From Thalassospira sp. HJ (lineage in GTDB: Bacteria > Pseudomonadota > Alphaproteobacteria > Rhodospirillales > Thalassospiraceae): a stretch of 64,000 bases of DNA. The translations under genes were made by a program, and so were the position numbers. Every line of letters starts with the position of its first letter. Position 1 is the stretch's first letter. Location of the stretch: NCBI RefSeq assembly GCF_000948415.1, contig NZ_JYII01000012.1, forward strand, positions 434,001 to 498,000. Reading direction: 5' to 3'. Positions 53,855 to 62,504 of the stretch are shown here, in pieces. Below the pieces are notes generated by a model. The model was not told the origin of the DNA and searched no databases. It was given only the letters and a program-made list of their open reading frames with translations.

Positions 53855-54871
53855 TCAGCCCGATTTTCGGTTCGGGTTACTGGTGGCTTTCGCCCCGGCC
53901 AGCACGCACAGCAATTCATACATGAGCGAGATGCCAAGCCAGGCTGTTCCTCCCGAAGGATCAAACGGTGGGGAAACCTCAACAAGGTCAGCACCCACAA
54001 GATTAAGCCCACCCAGAGAACGGATCATTTTCTGGGCCTCGCGGCTGCTAAAACCGCCGATTTCCGGTGTGCCGGTGCCCGGTGCAAAGGCCGGATCAAC
54101 CGCATCGATATCAAAGCTGACATAGGTTTTGTCGCGCCCAACAATGTCGCGCGCCTCCGCCATGACCTGATCAATGCCGCGTTCAAGAACCTCTTCCATG
54201 CGGATGATGCGCACGCCCTGTTCAAGGCCCCATTCAACATCTTCGCCGTCATACATCGTGCCGCGAATGCCGATCTGAACCACGCGGTGCGGGTCAAGGT
54301 AGCCTTCCTCGATCGCACGGCGGAACGGAGTGCCGTGGGTGTATTTGAAGCCGTTGAAGTAGCTGTCAAACAAGTCGGTATGGGCATCGAAATGCACCAT
54401 GCCAATCGGGCCATCAGATGCCAGCGCCTTGATGATCGGATAGGACAGCAGGTGATCCCCGCCAGCACTGAGCGGGCTGATGCCCATCGCTTTCAGCTTG
54501 GCGATAAAGCCGGTGACGCTTTCGAGTGTATCCATGATGTCAGCCGGATTGACCGGTGCATCACCGAGATCGGCGATGTTGCGGTCTTCAAACGGGTTCT
54601 GGCCGGTGACCGGATGCTTCGGGCGGATCATGGTCGAAAGATCACGCAACTGTCGCGGTCCGTGACGAGCACCTGGACGGTTTGTCGTTCCGCCGTCCCA
54701 TGGCACGCCAAGGAGTGCGATATCGACCGCGGCACAGGCCGGGTCGGATATTGAAAGATGCGGGGCGCGCATGAAGCTTGCCACGCCGGCATAGCGCGGC
54801 AGGGTCATCGCCGAGGGCGGAACAAAGGAAATGCCTGATGCGGTATCAGGCTTGTCGGTGTCGTTGCTCAT
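53855..54871 (-). CDS. Ureohydrolase (agmatinase/guanidino-acid hydrolase family)
   Basis: A 338-residue arginase-fold enzyme with all dimetal motifs: SAGGDHLLSYP (His), VHFDAHTDLFDS (Asp, His, Asp) and SFDIDAVDPAFAPGTGTPEIGG. NRPGARHGPRQLRDLSTMIRP and THGTPFRRAIEEG align from memory with guanidinobutyrase and guanidinopropionase, which release urea from guanidino acids; agmatinase or guanidine hydrolase are alternatives. GAGGGA is seven bases before ATG 54871. It heads the ABC operon and is divergent to a LysR gene. Confidence 0.88.
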   Translation of the reverse strand: MSNDTDKPDTASGISFVPPSAMTLPRYAGVASFMRAPHLSISDPACAAVDIALLGVPWDGGTTNRPGARHGPRQLRDLSTMIRPKHPVTGQNPFEDRNIADLGDAPVNPADIMDTLESVTGFIAKLKAMGISPLSAGGDHLLSYPIIKALASDGPIGMVHFDAHTDLFDSYFNGFKYTHGTPFRRAIEEGYLDPHRVVQIGIRGTMYDGEDVEWGLEQGVRIIRMEEVLERGIDQVMAEARDIVGRDKTYVSFDIDAVDPAFAPGTGTPEIGGFSSREAQKMIRSLGGLNLVGADLVEVSPPFDPSGGTAWLGISLMYELLCVLAGAKATSNPNRKSG

Positions 54872-55025
54872 GTGGTCGTCCCTCAAGGCGATGGCGCGGT
54901 GGCGCACTGGAATGGTTCAAAGCGTGCCGAAAGATTGCCATGCGGGGACGCGTTCAATAATATGAAACTTTCAAACTAAACGTCGGATTTTTTCAACGTA
55001 TCGTTTTCGCAAAGGTTTGCGCCCG

Positions 55026-55979
55026 ATGTCTGTCAATCTGCCACCGCTGAGTGACGTGGATTTCCGCCAGTTGCGGATTTTCCGCACCATCGTCGAAAGC
55101 AACGGCTTTACCGCCGCCCAGGATGATCTGGGTATCTCGCGCTCCACCATCAGCACCCAGATGGCCGCCCTTGAAACCCGCTTGGGGGTTAAGCTTTGTC
55201 GGCGCGGTCGGTCGGGCTTTTCGCTGACCGAACATGGGCAGAAGATCTATAGCGAGGTGATCAAACTGTTTGCGGCCGCCGACTCATTTCGCGCCGAGGT
55301 CGGGGCGATCCGCGGCAATATGGTCGGGGAGCTTCGCATTGGCGTTGTCGATGCGATGGTTGAAAACCCTAATTGCAAACTGGATCGGGCGATTGCGCTG
55401 TTTAACGAACGCGCCCCCGGTGTGCATCCGACCTTTGTGGTTGTCTCGCCCAACCAGATTGAAAATGCACTTTTAAGTCGGCAGATGGAAATCGCCGTCA
55501 TGCCAAACCAGCCGATGAATGCCGCGATCCAGATGCAGCAGCTTTTCCACGAAGAACAGACAATGTATTGCGGCAAGGATCATGCATTGTTTGAAACCGC
55601 CCATGAAAAAATGCCAATCGAACAACTGGCCGAACAGAAATACGCAAGGCGCGGCTATTCGGTTGCACTCGCCTTTCAGTCGCTGTTCAAACATCCGCCC
55701 AGTGCAACAGCCTATGACATGGAAGGGCTGGCCTATCTGATCCGAAGCGGCAAGTTCGTAAGCTTCCTGCCAACCCACTTTGCCCGGCAATGGGTCGAGC
55801 GTGGCGAGATGCGCGCATTGCGGCCCGATCTTCTCAGCTTCAAGATTGGCATGTGTGTCGCCAACTTCCCGCAATCGGTGATGTCACGCATGGCGCGCGT
55901 GTTTCGCGAATGCCTGATCGAAGTCCATCCGACCGTGACCGCGATCAAGACCGTGCCGCCGACGCTCGATAAGAAATGA
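55026..55979 (+). CDS. LysR-family regulator
   Basis: A 317-residue regulator with helix-turn-helix LRIFRTIVESNGFTAAQDDLGISRSTISTQMAALETRLGVKLCRR and a C-terminal effector domain. It begins with ATG 55026 (AAAGG ten bases upstream); a TTG nine bases earlier is in frame. The divergent ureohydrolase-ABC operon, separated by about 150 bp, is its likely target. The ligand is presumably the transported compound or its product. Confidence 0.88.
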   Translation: MSVNLPPLSDVDFRQLRIFRTIVESNGFTAAQDDLGISRSTISTQMAALETRLGVKLCRRGRSGFSLTEHGQKIYSEVIKLFAAADSFRAEVGAIRGNMVGELRIGVVDAMVENPNCKLDRAIALFNERAPGVHPTFVVVSPNQIENALLSRQMEIAVMPNQPMNAAIQMQQLFHEEQTMYCGKDHALFETAHEKMPIEQLAEQKYARRGYSVALAFQSLFKHPPSATAYDMEGLAYLIRSGKFVSFLPTHFARQWVERGEMRALRPDLLSFKIGMCVANFPQSVMSRMARVFRECLIEVHPTVTAIKTVPPTLDKK

Positions 55980-56026
55980 GTTAGAGGCGGAAGCTGCTCA
56001 GGATATCTGTTTAGGCGGTGTGGACC

Positions 56027-56320
56027 TTAATAAAATCCTGCTTCGCGCTGATGGCGGATGACCAGAATGGTCACTGTATCCCCGTCAATCCGGTATAGTG
56101 CGACATATCCGCTGTCACCAAAATCAATAAGCCATTCCCGAAACTCTTCAGGAAGGTCATCGATCAGCCGGCCAAGATTTGGGTGCGCGCCAAGCACCCT
56201 CAGGCCCTGACGGATGGCTTCCCCGGCGCGGCGCGCGGCATCAGGATTTTTCGTGCGCAGAAACTCACGGAGCCGTTGCAGGTCCCGAATGGCTGCCGGT
56301 GCGAATCTTACTTGTGACAT
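56027..56320 (-). CDS. parE: ParE/RelE-family toxin
   Basis: A 97-residue protein with the ParE pattern: VRFAPAAIRDLQRLREFLRTKNPDAARRAGEAI helical hairpin followed by strands ending YVALYRIDGDTVTILVIRHQRE. ParE toxins inhibit gyrase; RelE-type relatives cleave mRNA. Its start overlaps the antitoxin end by 13 bases. Confidence 0.92.
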   Translation of the reverse strand: MSQVRFAPAAIRDLQRLREFLRTKNPDAARRAGEAIRQGLRVLGAHPNLGRLIDDLPEEFREWLIDFGDSGYVALYRIDGDTVTILVIRHQREAGFY

Positions 56321-56586
56321 TCGGGCGCTGGCAATTCATCGTCCGTTCCCCAGCTTTCCAGCCAGCGGTCAACCTCTTCAGCGGTTGCGTGAAGGCCTGT
56401 TTCCTGGAACTCTTCCCACGCCTGCTTCGTGTCACGCCGCAGTGCCTCACGCTTCTCCTCGCGTTCAACATATTGCGAAATCGCTTCGCGCATGATCCAG
56501 TGCGATGTACGTTGACGGGCTTCGGCAAGGTGCCGAACGCGGCCTTTCATGTCATCATCAAGCTTGATGGACGTTGCAGATACCAT
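56308..56586 (-). CDS. parD: ParD/CopG-family antitoxin
   Basis: A 92-residue ribbon-helix-helix protein (ATSIKLDDDMKGRVRHLAEARQRTSHWIMREAISQYV) with a charged C-terminal tail for toxin binding. ATG 56586 has GAGG five bases upstream; a longer frame to 56613 has no such site. It is expected to repress the parDE promoter. Confidence 0.92.
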   Translation of the reverse strand: MVSATSIKLDDDMKGRVRHLAEARQRTSHWIMREAISQYVEREEKREALRRDTKQAWEEFQETGLHATAEEVDRWLESWGTDDELPAPECHK

Positions 56587-56965
56587 GTGCGCCTCTGAAC
56601 CAACTCGAACCAAAAGGTAATACCTTTCGCTACCATATCGCGTTTCTGGCCGTTTTGTCTAGGTCCAGTCCTGTCAGGTCGCTCCTTTGCTATTGAAAAA
56701 AGGGGGCTGGAAAAAGGGGATGGCCCCTTTTTTGTCAGAGCACTGACAAACTACAAAATTTCTCATAACGAGGAGTGGAACGTCAGGATTGTCAAGTAAA
56801 AATTGTATTTGTGATTTACCATAATCAACCATTAGTTGATCATCGGGAAAGCCTAATGTAAAATGCTCTTAACTTCGGCTGCGTGTTCTATCGGGAACTT
56901 GGTTCTCTTTAGCGTTCAGAGTTGTTGTTTAACATATTGATATTTGTTGTTCTTAGGAGGGTGTT
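56587..56965. repeat. Gene-free stretch with hairpin repeats
   Basis: AAAAAGGGG (56711-56719) pairs with CCCCTTTTTT (56724-56733) around ATGG, a terminator-like hairpin related in style to the one at 36878. TTGTCAG/CTGACAA follows directly (56732-56749) as a perfect inverted repeat with four-base loop. The remainder to 56965 is AT-rich and must contain the promoter of the secreted protein gene. No gene is seen. Confidence 0.6.
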
Positions 56966-58144
56966 GTGAAGGTTTTCTTTATGTTGGCCGTTATGCTGCT
57001 TGCTACCTTTCGCTTGACGTCGGATGCAGCTGCTTTTGCAAACGTTAGCTACAATTGGCCTGATGGTAGTGCCTATAACCTTGATCAGCATCTTAAGGTT
57101 GACACGCTTCCTGATCCCGCCTTTGGCGGTTTTTTTTGGTCGCATCAATTTTATGTCGGAAATCAAGAAAGCGCGAATACGCTCTATATGGGGTTTCAGC
57201 AATGGCAGGATGGCAAGCGGGGCGCGATATTTTCGATTTTTTATGACAAAGATACGAAAGTCGATCCGGGCAATGTCGTTTGCGATGTGCCTGCGAAGAG
57301 TTGTCAGGCAACTCAAGGTGCAGGTGATGGAGCGCCAGGGGCACAAATTATCGTGCCGTTCGACTGGGTTGTCGGGCATGAGTACCGATTGCGTATTTGG
57401 TCTCAGCCGCCTGCAGGTAAGAATGAATCCGGCTGGTGGACTTTCTACATAAAGGATATCACAACCGACGTTGAGACCAAGATCGGTTCAATTTTCAACC
57501 AGAACAGACCGAACGGATCAATCAATCCGGGGAAATGGAGTGTAGGCTGGGGAGAAGTTTTCGGGGGGCAGCAGTCACGTGGGAATTGTGCTTATTCTCC
57601 ACAACGCGTTATTTGGAGCCAGCCAACTATGAATGGTGGCTCAATCAAGGCTGAAATCGCACCCTCCGCGTATGAGCAAACCCCGTTCAGGGTATTTGTA
57701 TCCGAAGATAAAACTCAATATGAGATGCTCACATGCCCGCTTGGCGGGATTCCAAAAGGAACTTTTGGTAAAACAGCATGTTATTTTCTGGGGCAATCAG
57801 GTCAATCTTGTGATCAGGTATGTTCTTCTCAGCAGACATTGCCGTCACCATCAGAATGTTCCGCGCCACTCACCTACACAAGGGGTGGAGTAGGAAGTAG
57901 CGCAACGACTTTGCCATATCTTGGAGCTCCTGAGCAAGGCGGGCAGATAGATAATTGCAATGAGTTGGTGACATTTTTTGGGTATCCGAATGTGGAAGCT
58001 GGGACCCGTATCAACCCGAGCGAGGGGCTAGGTTGTCATGTTTATCCTCCGAAGAGTTGGTATTTGCTCTCTCCGGATACACAGAATGGCGCAGCAGTTC
58101 CTGGTGCTGAAAGAGTGTGTGGTTGCCTTCCATATAGCAATTAG
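56966..58144 (+). CDS. Secreted Cys-rich protein, DUF3472-like
   Basis: A 392-residue exported protein starting at GTG 56966, with AGGAGG five bases upstream and a signal peptide (VFFMLAVMLLATFRLTSDAAA). The N-terminal ~220 residues (YNWPDGSAYNLDQHLKVDT ... NTLYMGFQQWQDGKRGAIFSIFYD) resemble DUF3472, a beta-sandwich found in secreted proteins. The C-terminal ~110 residues carry about ten cysteines in a pattern beginning ACYFLGQSGQSCDQVCSSQ, likely disulfide-bonded and possibly carbohydrate-binding. Codons are AT-rich. Alone in its unit; role unknown. Confidence 0.7.
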   Translation: MKVFFMLAVMLLATFRLTSDAAAFANVSYNWPDGSAYNLDQHLKVDTLPDPAFGGFFWSHQFYVGNQESANTLYMGFQQWQDGKRGAIFSIFYDKDTKVDPGNVVCDVPAKSCQATQGAGDGAPGAQIIVPFDWVVGHEYRLRIWSQPPAGKNESGWWTFYIKDITTDVETKIGSIFNQNRPNGSINPGKWSVGWGEVFGGQQSRGNCAYSPQRVIWSQPTMNGGSIKAEIAPSAYEQTPFRVFVSEDKTQYEMLTCPLGGIPKGTFGKTACYFLGQSGQSCDQVCSSQQTLPSPSECSAPLTYTRGGVGSSATTLPYLGAPEQGGQIDNCNELVTFFGYPNVEAGTRINPSEGLGCHVYPPKSWYLLSPDTQNGAAVPGAERVCGCLPYSN

Positions 58145-58201
58145 TGCGATTGTTTGGGCGGTTCCGTAGCGGACTGTCTCTATGTGGCTGCTCGTTTCAA
58201 C

Positions 58202-58243
58202 TCTGAATACCTACTTAGGGGATGCCCAAAGTAGGTATTCAGA
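58202..58243. promoter_or_regulatory. 15-bp perfect inverted repeat
   Basis: TCTGAATACCTACTT (58202-58216) is the exact reverse complement of 58229-58243, with a 12-base spacer. No T-run follows. It lies between the secreted protein gene and the LysR gene, so it is either a stabilising hairpin at the 3' end of the first or an operator of the second. Confidence 0.6.
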
Positions 58244-58373
58244 CTGTGCCGACGAAAATGCTTGATGAAGAAACCGCATTGGCGGGGCAGTCCAATAACG
58301 CTTTTCCCCAATACCATTTGGGCGTTATGGTTTGATCGGGCAGGGGAGTTAACCGAAACGGATCATCAAGACC

Positions 58374-59507
58374 ATGCTGTCATCGCTTAATATCCGTCAT
58401 ATGCGTGTGTTTGTCTCAGTTGCCGATCAGGGGAATTTTACCGCTGCGGCCGGGGTGTTGGGTCTTGGCGTGCCTGCGGTTACCGCGACCATTCGCCAGT
58501 TTGAGGATGTGACCGGGGCCGCCCTTTTTGATCGCACGACACGACAGGTTGCGCTGACCCAGACCGGCGAGCGGTTCTTGCCAATTGCACGGCGGTTGCT
58601 GGCCGATTTTGAGGAGGCACTTGGCGATCTGGATGCGCTGTCCAAGGGGGTTGGTGGAAAGATCACGATTGCGGCCGCGCCCTCGGTTCTGACGCGTATT
58701 TTGCCCGCCGTGATTTCCGAATTTGTTGCTGCCCATCCCGATGCACGTATTCGGCTTGATGAACGCAATGCCGGTGAAGTGCATGAGGCGGTGGCGAATA
58801 ATGCTGCCGATTTCGGCATCGCCGGGGAATGGCAGGCGTTGCCGGATGTCGATTTTCGCCCGCTGTTTTCCGACCGGTTTGGCGTGCTGTGCCGGGCCGA
58901 TCATGAATTTGCCCAAAAGTCGGTTTTGCGCTGGTCGGATTTATCGGGCCAAAAGCTTGTCGGGCTGGGGCCGGAATCAGGCACCGGCGCGCTGATGGCA
59001 CAGCCCGGAGTGACCAGCGATCTGGCTTCGGACACCATGCCGGTTCTAAGTCCTGCGGTGCGCGATGCGGTGGCGGCAGGCATTCCGGCGGCGAAAACGG
59101 TTTTGGCCCGGGCGCAAAAGGCAATGCGGGCCGAGGAAAAGGTGCTGAAATCGCTTGATCCGAAGGGCGGTAATGAGGCCAAGAAAGACAGCGATATCGC
59201 GCTGGGCGCAACCGGCCCGATCCTGCCGCGTCCGATTGTCGAAACATCGAACACCATCACTCTGGCCGCCATGGTCGCCGAGGGTGTAGGGATCACGGTT
59301 CTGCCGGAACTGGCAGCAAAGGTGTCGGATATGGCAGCCCCCGAAAAGCTGGTCTTCGTGCCACTCACCACCCCGGAACGCCATCGCCATATCGGGGTGA
59401 TCACCCGTAAAAGCAAAAGCCTGTCACCGATTGCGCGGCTGTTCCTTGATCAGGTGATTGCGCTTGCCCCCAAGCAGGACCTTCCGGCCAGTTTGACTTG
59501 GTATTGA
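58374..59507 (+). CDS. LysR-family regulator with an insertion in the effector domain
   Basis: The 377-residue protein has a clear LysR helix-turn-helix (MRVFVSVADQGNFTAAAGVLGLGVPAVTATIRQFEDVTGAALFDRT) and effector domain start (GKITIAAAPSVLTRILPAVISEF). Normal LysR proteins have about 300 residues; here about 78 extra residues at roughly 207-285, rich in Ala, Lys and Asp (for example ARAQKAMRAEEKVLKS), split the effector domain before NTITLAAMVAEGVGITVLPELA. The insertion is in frame and GC-rich like its host. No divergent gene indicates a target. Confidence 0.85.
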   Translation: MLSSLNIRHMRVFVSVADQGNFTAAAGVLGLGVPAVTATIRQFEDVTGAALFDRTTRQVALTQTGERFLPIARRLLADFEEALGDLDALSKGVGGKITIAAAPSVLTRILPAVISEFVAAHPDARIRLDERNAGEVHEAVANNAADFGIAGEWQALPDVDFRPLFSDRFGVLCRADHEFAQKSVLRWSDLSGQKLVGLGPESGTGALMAQPGVTSDLASDTMPVLSPAVRDAVAAGIPAAKTVLARAQKAMRAEEKVLKSLDPKGGNEAKKDSDIALGATGPILPRPIVETSNTITLAAMVAEGVGITVLPELAAKVSDMAAPEKLVFVPLTTPERHRHIGVITRKSKSLSPIARLFLDQVIALAPKQDLPASLTWY

Positions 59508-59638
59508 GCTGACTTCGTCGTCAATGAGTTTAATAGTGCCAATCATCAATGATTGATTTAAGTTATATTTATTCAATCAATGATATAATTCTGATATAAT
59601 GGTACCCTGCCTTTGGGAAGGTTTCGGGGGACGTTGTT

Positions 59639-60565
59639 ATGTTTGAGCATCCGGTGATTGATGTCGCGTTGGGGTTGATCTTTTTCTATGTGACTTTGAG
59701 TTTGGTGGCTTCGGCCGCGCAGGAATGGGTTGCGAGTTTGGTTGGGTTGAGGTCAACCAACCTAGAGGAGGGGATCAAGCGGCTGGTCGGGGACAAATAC
59801 GCCAAGGCGGTTTATGCCCATCCCCTGATCAAGAACCTGTCGCGGAAAGATAACCAACTTCCATCCTATATTGCGCCCGAAACACTCAGCACTGTGTTGC
59901 TTGAGGTTCTGGCGAAGAACCAAGATGGCAAGTCCTTTGTCTCGCTAAAAGCCAAGGAAGTACGAGAGCTGATTGCTAAGCTGCCGCAAGGGGCGGGGCG
60001 CGATGTTGCCGATAAGAAGGATGATGACGACCTTGCTGCTGTTTTGACTGCACTGGTGACCGATGGTGAGAAGGTGGCCATTGAGTTGCAGGAGAAATTG
60101 GCGAGCTGGTTTGACGAAGGGATGACCCGGATTTCGGGGTGGTACAAGCGCAAGGTCAAGCTGTTCATTCTGATCATCTCCGGGGTTGTCGTGATCGCGA
60201 CCAATGCCAGCACTATTCATGTTGCTGAGGCGCTTTGGACGAATGAGGCACTACGCACCCAGATTGCTGCGCAGGCGGAAGTGGCGGCAAAGATGGAGGA
60301 TGTGAGCGCGCTTGAGCCGAAGAACATCGATGCACTGAAGTCATTTCCGATTGGATGGAAAGAAGCGACTTTCAAAGCGAATGTCTGCGCGTTTTTCACC
60401 GGTACGGAGTGGCTTAAGTCCATCATTGGTTGGCTGATCACGGTTGCGGCGATCAGTCTGGGGGCGCCGTTCTGGTTTGATTTGCTGGGCAAGGTGGCGA
60501 ACCTCAAGGGCACCGGCGGCAAGGCGCAGGACAAGACGAAAAAGGCGCAGGACGGGACGACTTGA
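59639..60565 (+). CDS. Hypothetical membrane protein
   Basis: A 308-residue protein with an N-terminal helix (VIDVALGLIFFYVTLSLVASAAQEW), a cytoplasmic or periplasmic domain of about 130 residues, a second helix (KLFILIISGVVVIATNAST) and a C-terminal one near 263-285, then a Lys-rich tail. The opening and the HPLIKNL ... LPSYIAPETLSTVLLEVL pattern look like a conserved but unnamed bacterial family. A TATAAT at 59595, within the repeated TGATATAAT (59581 and 59592), may be its -10 box. It is 108 bp before the patatin gene, same direction. Confidence 0.65.
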   Translation: MFEHPVIDVALGLIFFYVTLSLVASAAQEWVASLVGLRSTNLEEGIKRLVGDKYAKAVYAHPLIKNLSRKDNQLPSYIAPETLSTVLLEVLAKNQDGKSFVSLKAKEVRELIAKLPQGAGRDVADKKDDDDLAAVLTALVTDGEKVAIELQEKLASWFDEGMTRISGWYKRKVKLFILIISGVVVIATNASTIHVAEALWTNEALRTQIAAQAEVAAKMEDVSALEPKNIDALKSFPIGWKEATFKANVCAFFTGTEWLKSIIGWLITVAAISLGAPFWFDLLGKVANLKGTGGKAQDKTKKAQDGTT

Positions 60566-60673
60566 TTTTCCTCACGTGATTTCATCACTGGCAGAGCGGG
60601 TTGTTTGCGACATATCATGGCCAGGGTGCAGACCCGAGAAGCCTGACATGATGACCCGGTCGCAGGAGATGGC

Positions 60674-61717
60674 ATGAGCACGGATACGAAGAACGCGTCA
60701 AAGCCCCGCAAGAAGATCAATCTGGCGCTGCAGGGCGGGGGATCGCACGGGGCGTTTACCTGGGGCGTTCTGGACCGGTTGCTTGAGGATGAAGAGATCG
60801 AGATTGAGGCGATTTCAGGCACATCGGCGGGTGCGATGAATGCGGCCGTGGTGACGTCGGGCTTTTGCAAGGGCGGTCATGAGGGCGCGCGCGAGGATCT
60901 TGAGCGGTTCTGGTCAGCTGTTTCCGAGGCCGCGCGGTTCAGCCCGCTTCAGCGATCCCCGATCGATGTTTTGTTTGGCAACTGGTCGCTTGGCAATTCG
61001 CCGATGTATCAGTGGCTTGATATGTCCGCCAAAATGTTCTCGCCCTATGATTTGAATCCGGTCGGGGATAATCCGCTGGCGGGGCTTTTGGATGATGTGG
61101 TTGATTTTGATCTTTTGAACAAAAGCCCGACCAAGCTTTTCATCACCGCGACCAATGTTGAAACCGGGCAGGCGCGGGTGTTTCGCAACCCCGATATCAG
61201 CCTTGATGTGCTCCTCGCATCTGCCTGTTTGCCCAACATCTATAAAACCGTCGAGATTGATGGCGTGCCTTATTGGGACGGGGGCTATTCCGGCAATCCA
61301 AGCCTTGGTCCGCTGGTGCGGGAATGTTCGGCCAATGACACGGTTCTGGTTCAGATCAACCCGGTGCAACGCCCGGGCATTCCGAAAACCTCGCACGAGA
61401 TTTCAAGTCGGCTGAACGAGATTTCGTTTAACAGCAGCCTGGTCAAGGAACTGCGCATGATGTCGGTGATCCGCAAGGACATGCCACCCCATCAATGCGA
61501 AGCCAGCAGTTGGGGCACCATGCGCATGCATCTGATCGTCAGTGACGTGATGCTGGAGCTTGATCACACGACCAAGATGAATGCGGAATGGGATTTCATG
61601 ACCATGCTGCGCGACAAGGGACGCGAGGCGACAGGCGCATTCCTTGAGGCCCATCGCGGCGATATCGGCAAGCGCCCGACGCTTGATCTTGAGCAGTTTG
61701 CGCCTGACTATATCTGA
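60674..61717 (+). CDS. Patatin-like phospholipase
   Basis: A 347-residue protein with the patatin catalytic features: oxyanion loop LALQGGGSHGAFTWGVL near residues 17-33, nucleophile elbow GTSAG (about 49-53) and the dyad aspartate in DGGYSGN. No signal peptide is present, so it acts in the cytoplasm or is a secreted effector without a classical signal. Family members hydrolyse phospholipids or other acyl esters. Good SD (GGAGATGGC) precedes the ATG. Next to an unnamed membrane protein, with which it may be co-transcribed. Confidence 0.92.
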   Translation: MSTDTKNASKPRKKINLALQGGGSHGAFTWGVLDRLLEDEEIEIEAISGTSAGAMNAAVVTSGFCKGGHEGAREDLERFWSAVSEAARFSPLQRSPIDVLFGNWSLGNSPMYQWLDMSAKMFSPYDLNPVGDNPLAGLLDDVVDFDLLNKSPTKLFITATNVETGQARVFRNPDISLDVLLASACLPNIYKTVEIDGVPYWDGGYSGNPSLGPLVRECSANDTVLVQINPVQRPGIPKTSHEISSRLNEISFNSSLVKELRMMSVIRKDMPPHQCEASSWGTMRMHLIVSDVMLELDHTTKMNAEWDFMTMLRDKGREATGAFLEAHRGDIGKRPTLDLEQFAPDYI

Positions 61718-61756
61718 TATACTCGTTCGCCTCGTCCCACCTTGAAAGCGCCACTG

Positions 61757-62326
61757 ATGTCTGAAAGTCCCAAGCCTAAAACCGATCTGGAAAAAATGCA
61801 GGCCGGTGAATGGTATTCCTGCCTTGATCCGGAAATCACCTTGTTGCGCCACAAGGCGCTTGAAGCGTGTCATGAGCATAGCGTGCTTTATCCGGCGGAA
61901 CGCGGCAATATCGGGCCGAAGTTGCGGGCGTTGTTTGCGGCTTGTGCGGATGATGTGCGGATCGAGGCGCGGTTTCATTGTGCCTATGGCATCAATATTC
62001 ATTTGGCCGAGGACGTGTTTTTGAATGTCGGCTGTGTGATTCTTGATACCGCGCCCGTGAAGATCGGGCGGCATTCGATGCTGGGCCCGAATGTGCAGAT
62101 TTATTGTGCGGACCATCATCGTGATCCGGAACTGCGCAAACAGCATCTTGAAATCGCCAAGCCGGTGACGATTGGCGACAATGTCTGGATCGGCGGCGGG
62201 GCGATTATTCTGCCGGGCATTACGATCGGCGATGAGGCGATCATTGGTGCCGGGGCGGTGGTGACGCGTGATGTTGCGGCGGGCACCACAGTTGTTGGTA
62301 ATCCGGCCAAGGCGATTGGGCGGTAA
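61757..62326 (+). CDS. Maa/NodL-family sugar O-acetyltransferase
   Basis: A 189-residue left-handed beta-helix acetyltransferase with the Maa N-terminal domain (LEKMQAGEWYSCLDPEITLLRHKAL) and hexapeptide repeats from about residue 75 (VFLNVGCVILDTAPVKIGRHSMLGPNVQIY, then TIGDNVWIGGGAIILPGITIGDEAIIGAGAVV). The catalytic His is in ADHHRDP. Relatives acetylate maltose, galactosides or Nod factors. ATG 61757 is preferred to TTG 61742. It is 39 bp after the patatin gene. Confidence 0.9.
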   Translation: MSESPKPKTDLEKMQAGEWYSCLDPEITLLRHKALEACHEHSVLYPAERGNIGPKLRALFAACADDVRIEARFHCAYGINIHLAEDVFLNVGCVILDTAPVKIGRHSMLGPNVQIYCADHHRDPELRKQHLEIAKPVTIGDNVWIGGGAIILPGITIGDEAIIGAGAVVTRDVAAGTTVVGNPAKAIGR

Positions 62327-62358
62327 ACCGTTTTTTGCTTAAGGCTGCTGTGTCCGGG

Positions 62359-62382
62359 TTCCCGCCTGCGCGGGAATGACGG
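62359..62382. repeat. REP-like hairpin
   Basis: TTCCCGC (62359-62365) pairs with GCGGGAA (62370-62376) and is followed by TGACGGG, the same end as the palindromic repeat at 32165-32271. It lies between convergent genes and is probably a fragment of the same repeat family. Confidence 0.5.
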
Positions 62383-62504
62383 GCAAAAAAAAGAGGCAAC
62401 TGGCCAGGGGTGGACGCGGTTGCCACGGAGTTCATCACGAGCTCCAAGTTGGGACAACCTTCAATGAGGATGTCACAGGGTAAGCGTTGAGCGGGAAAAC
62501 TCGT

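Noticed and set aside
62348..62390. Rho-independent terminator after the acetyltransferase gene
   Set aside because: The hairpin is followed by A-residues rather than T on the plus strand, and no minus-strand gene ends there; it is treated as a REP-like hairpin.
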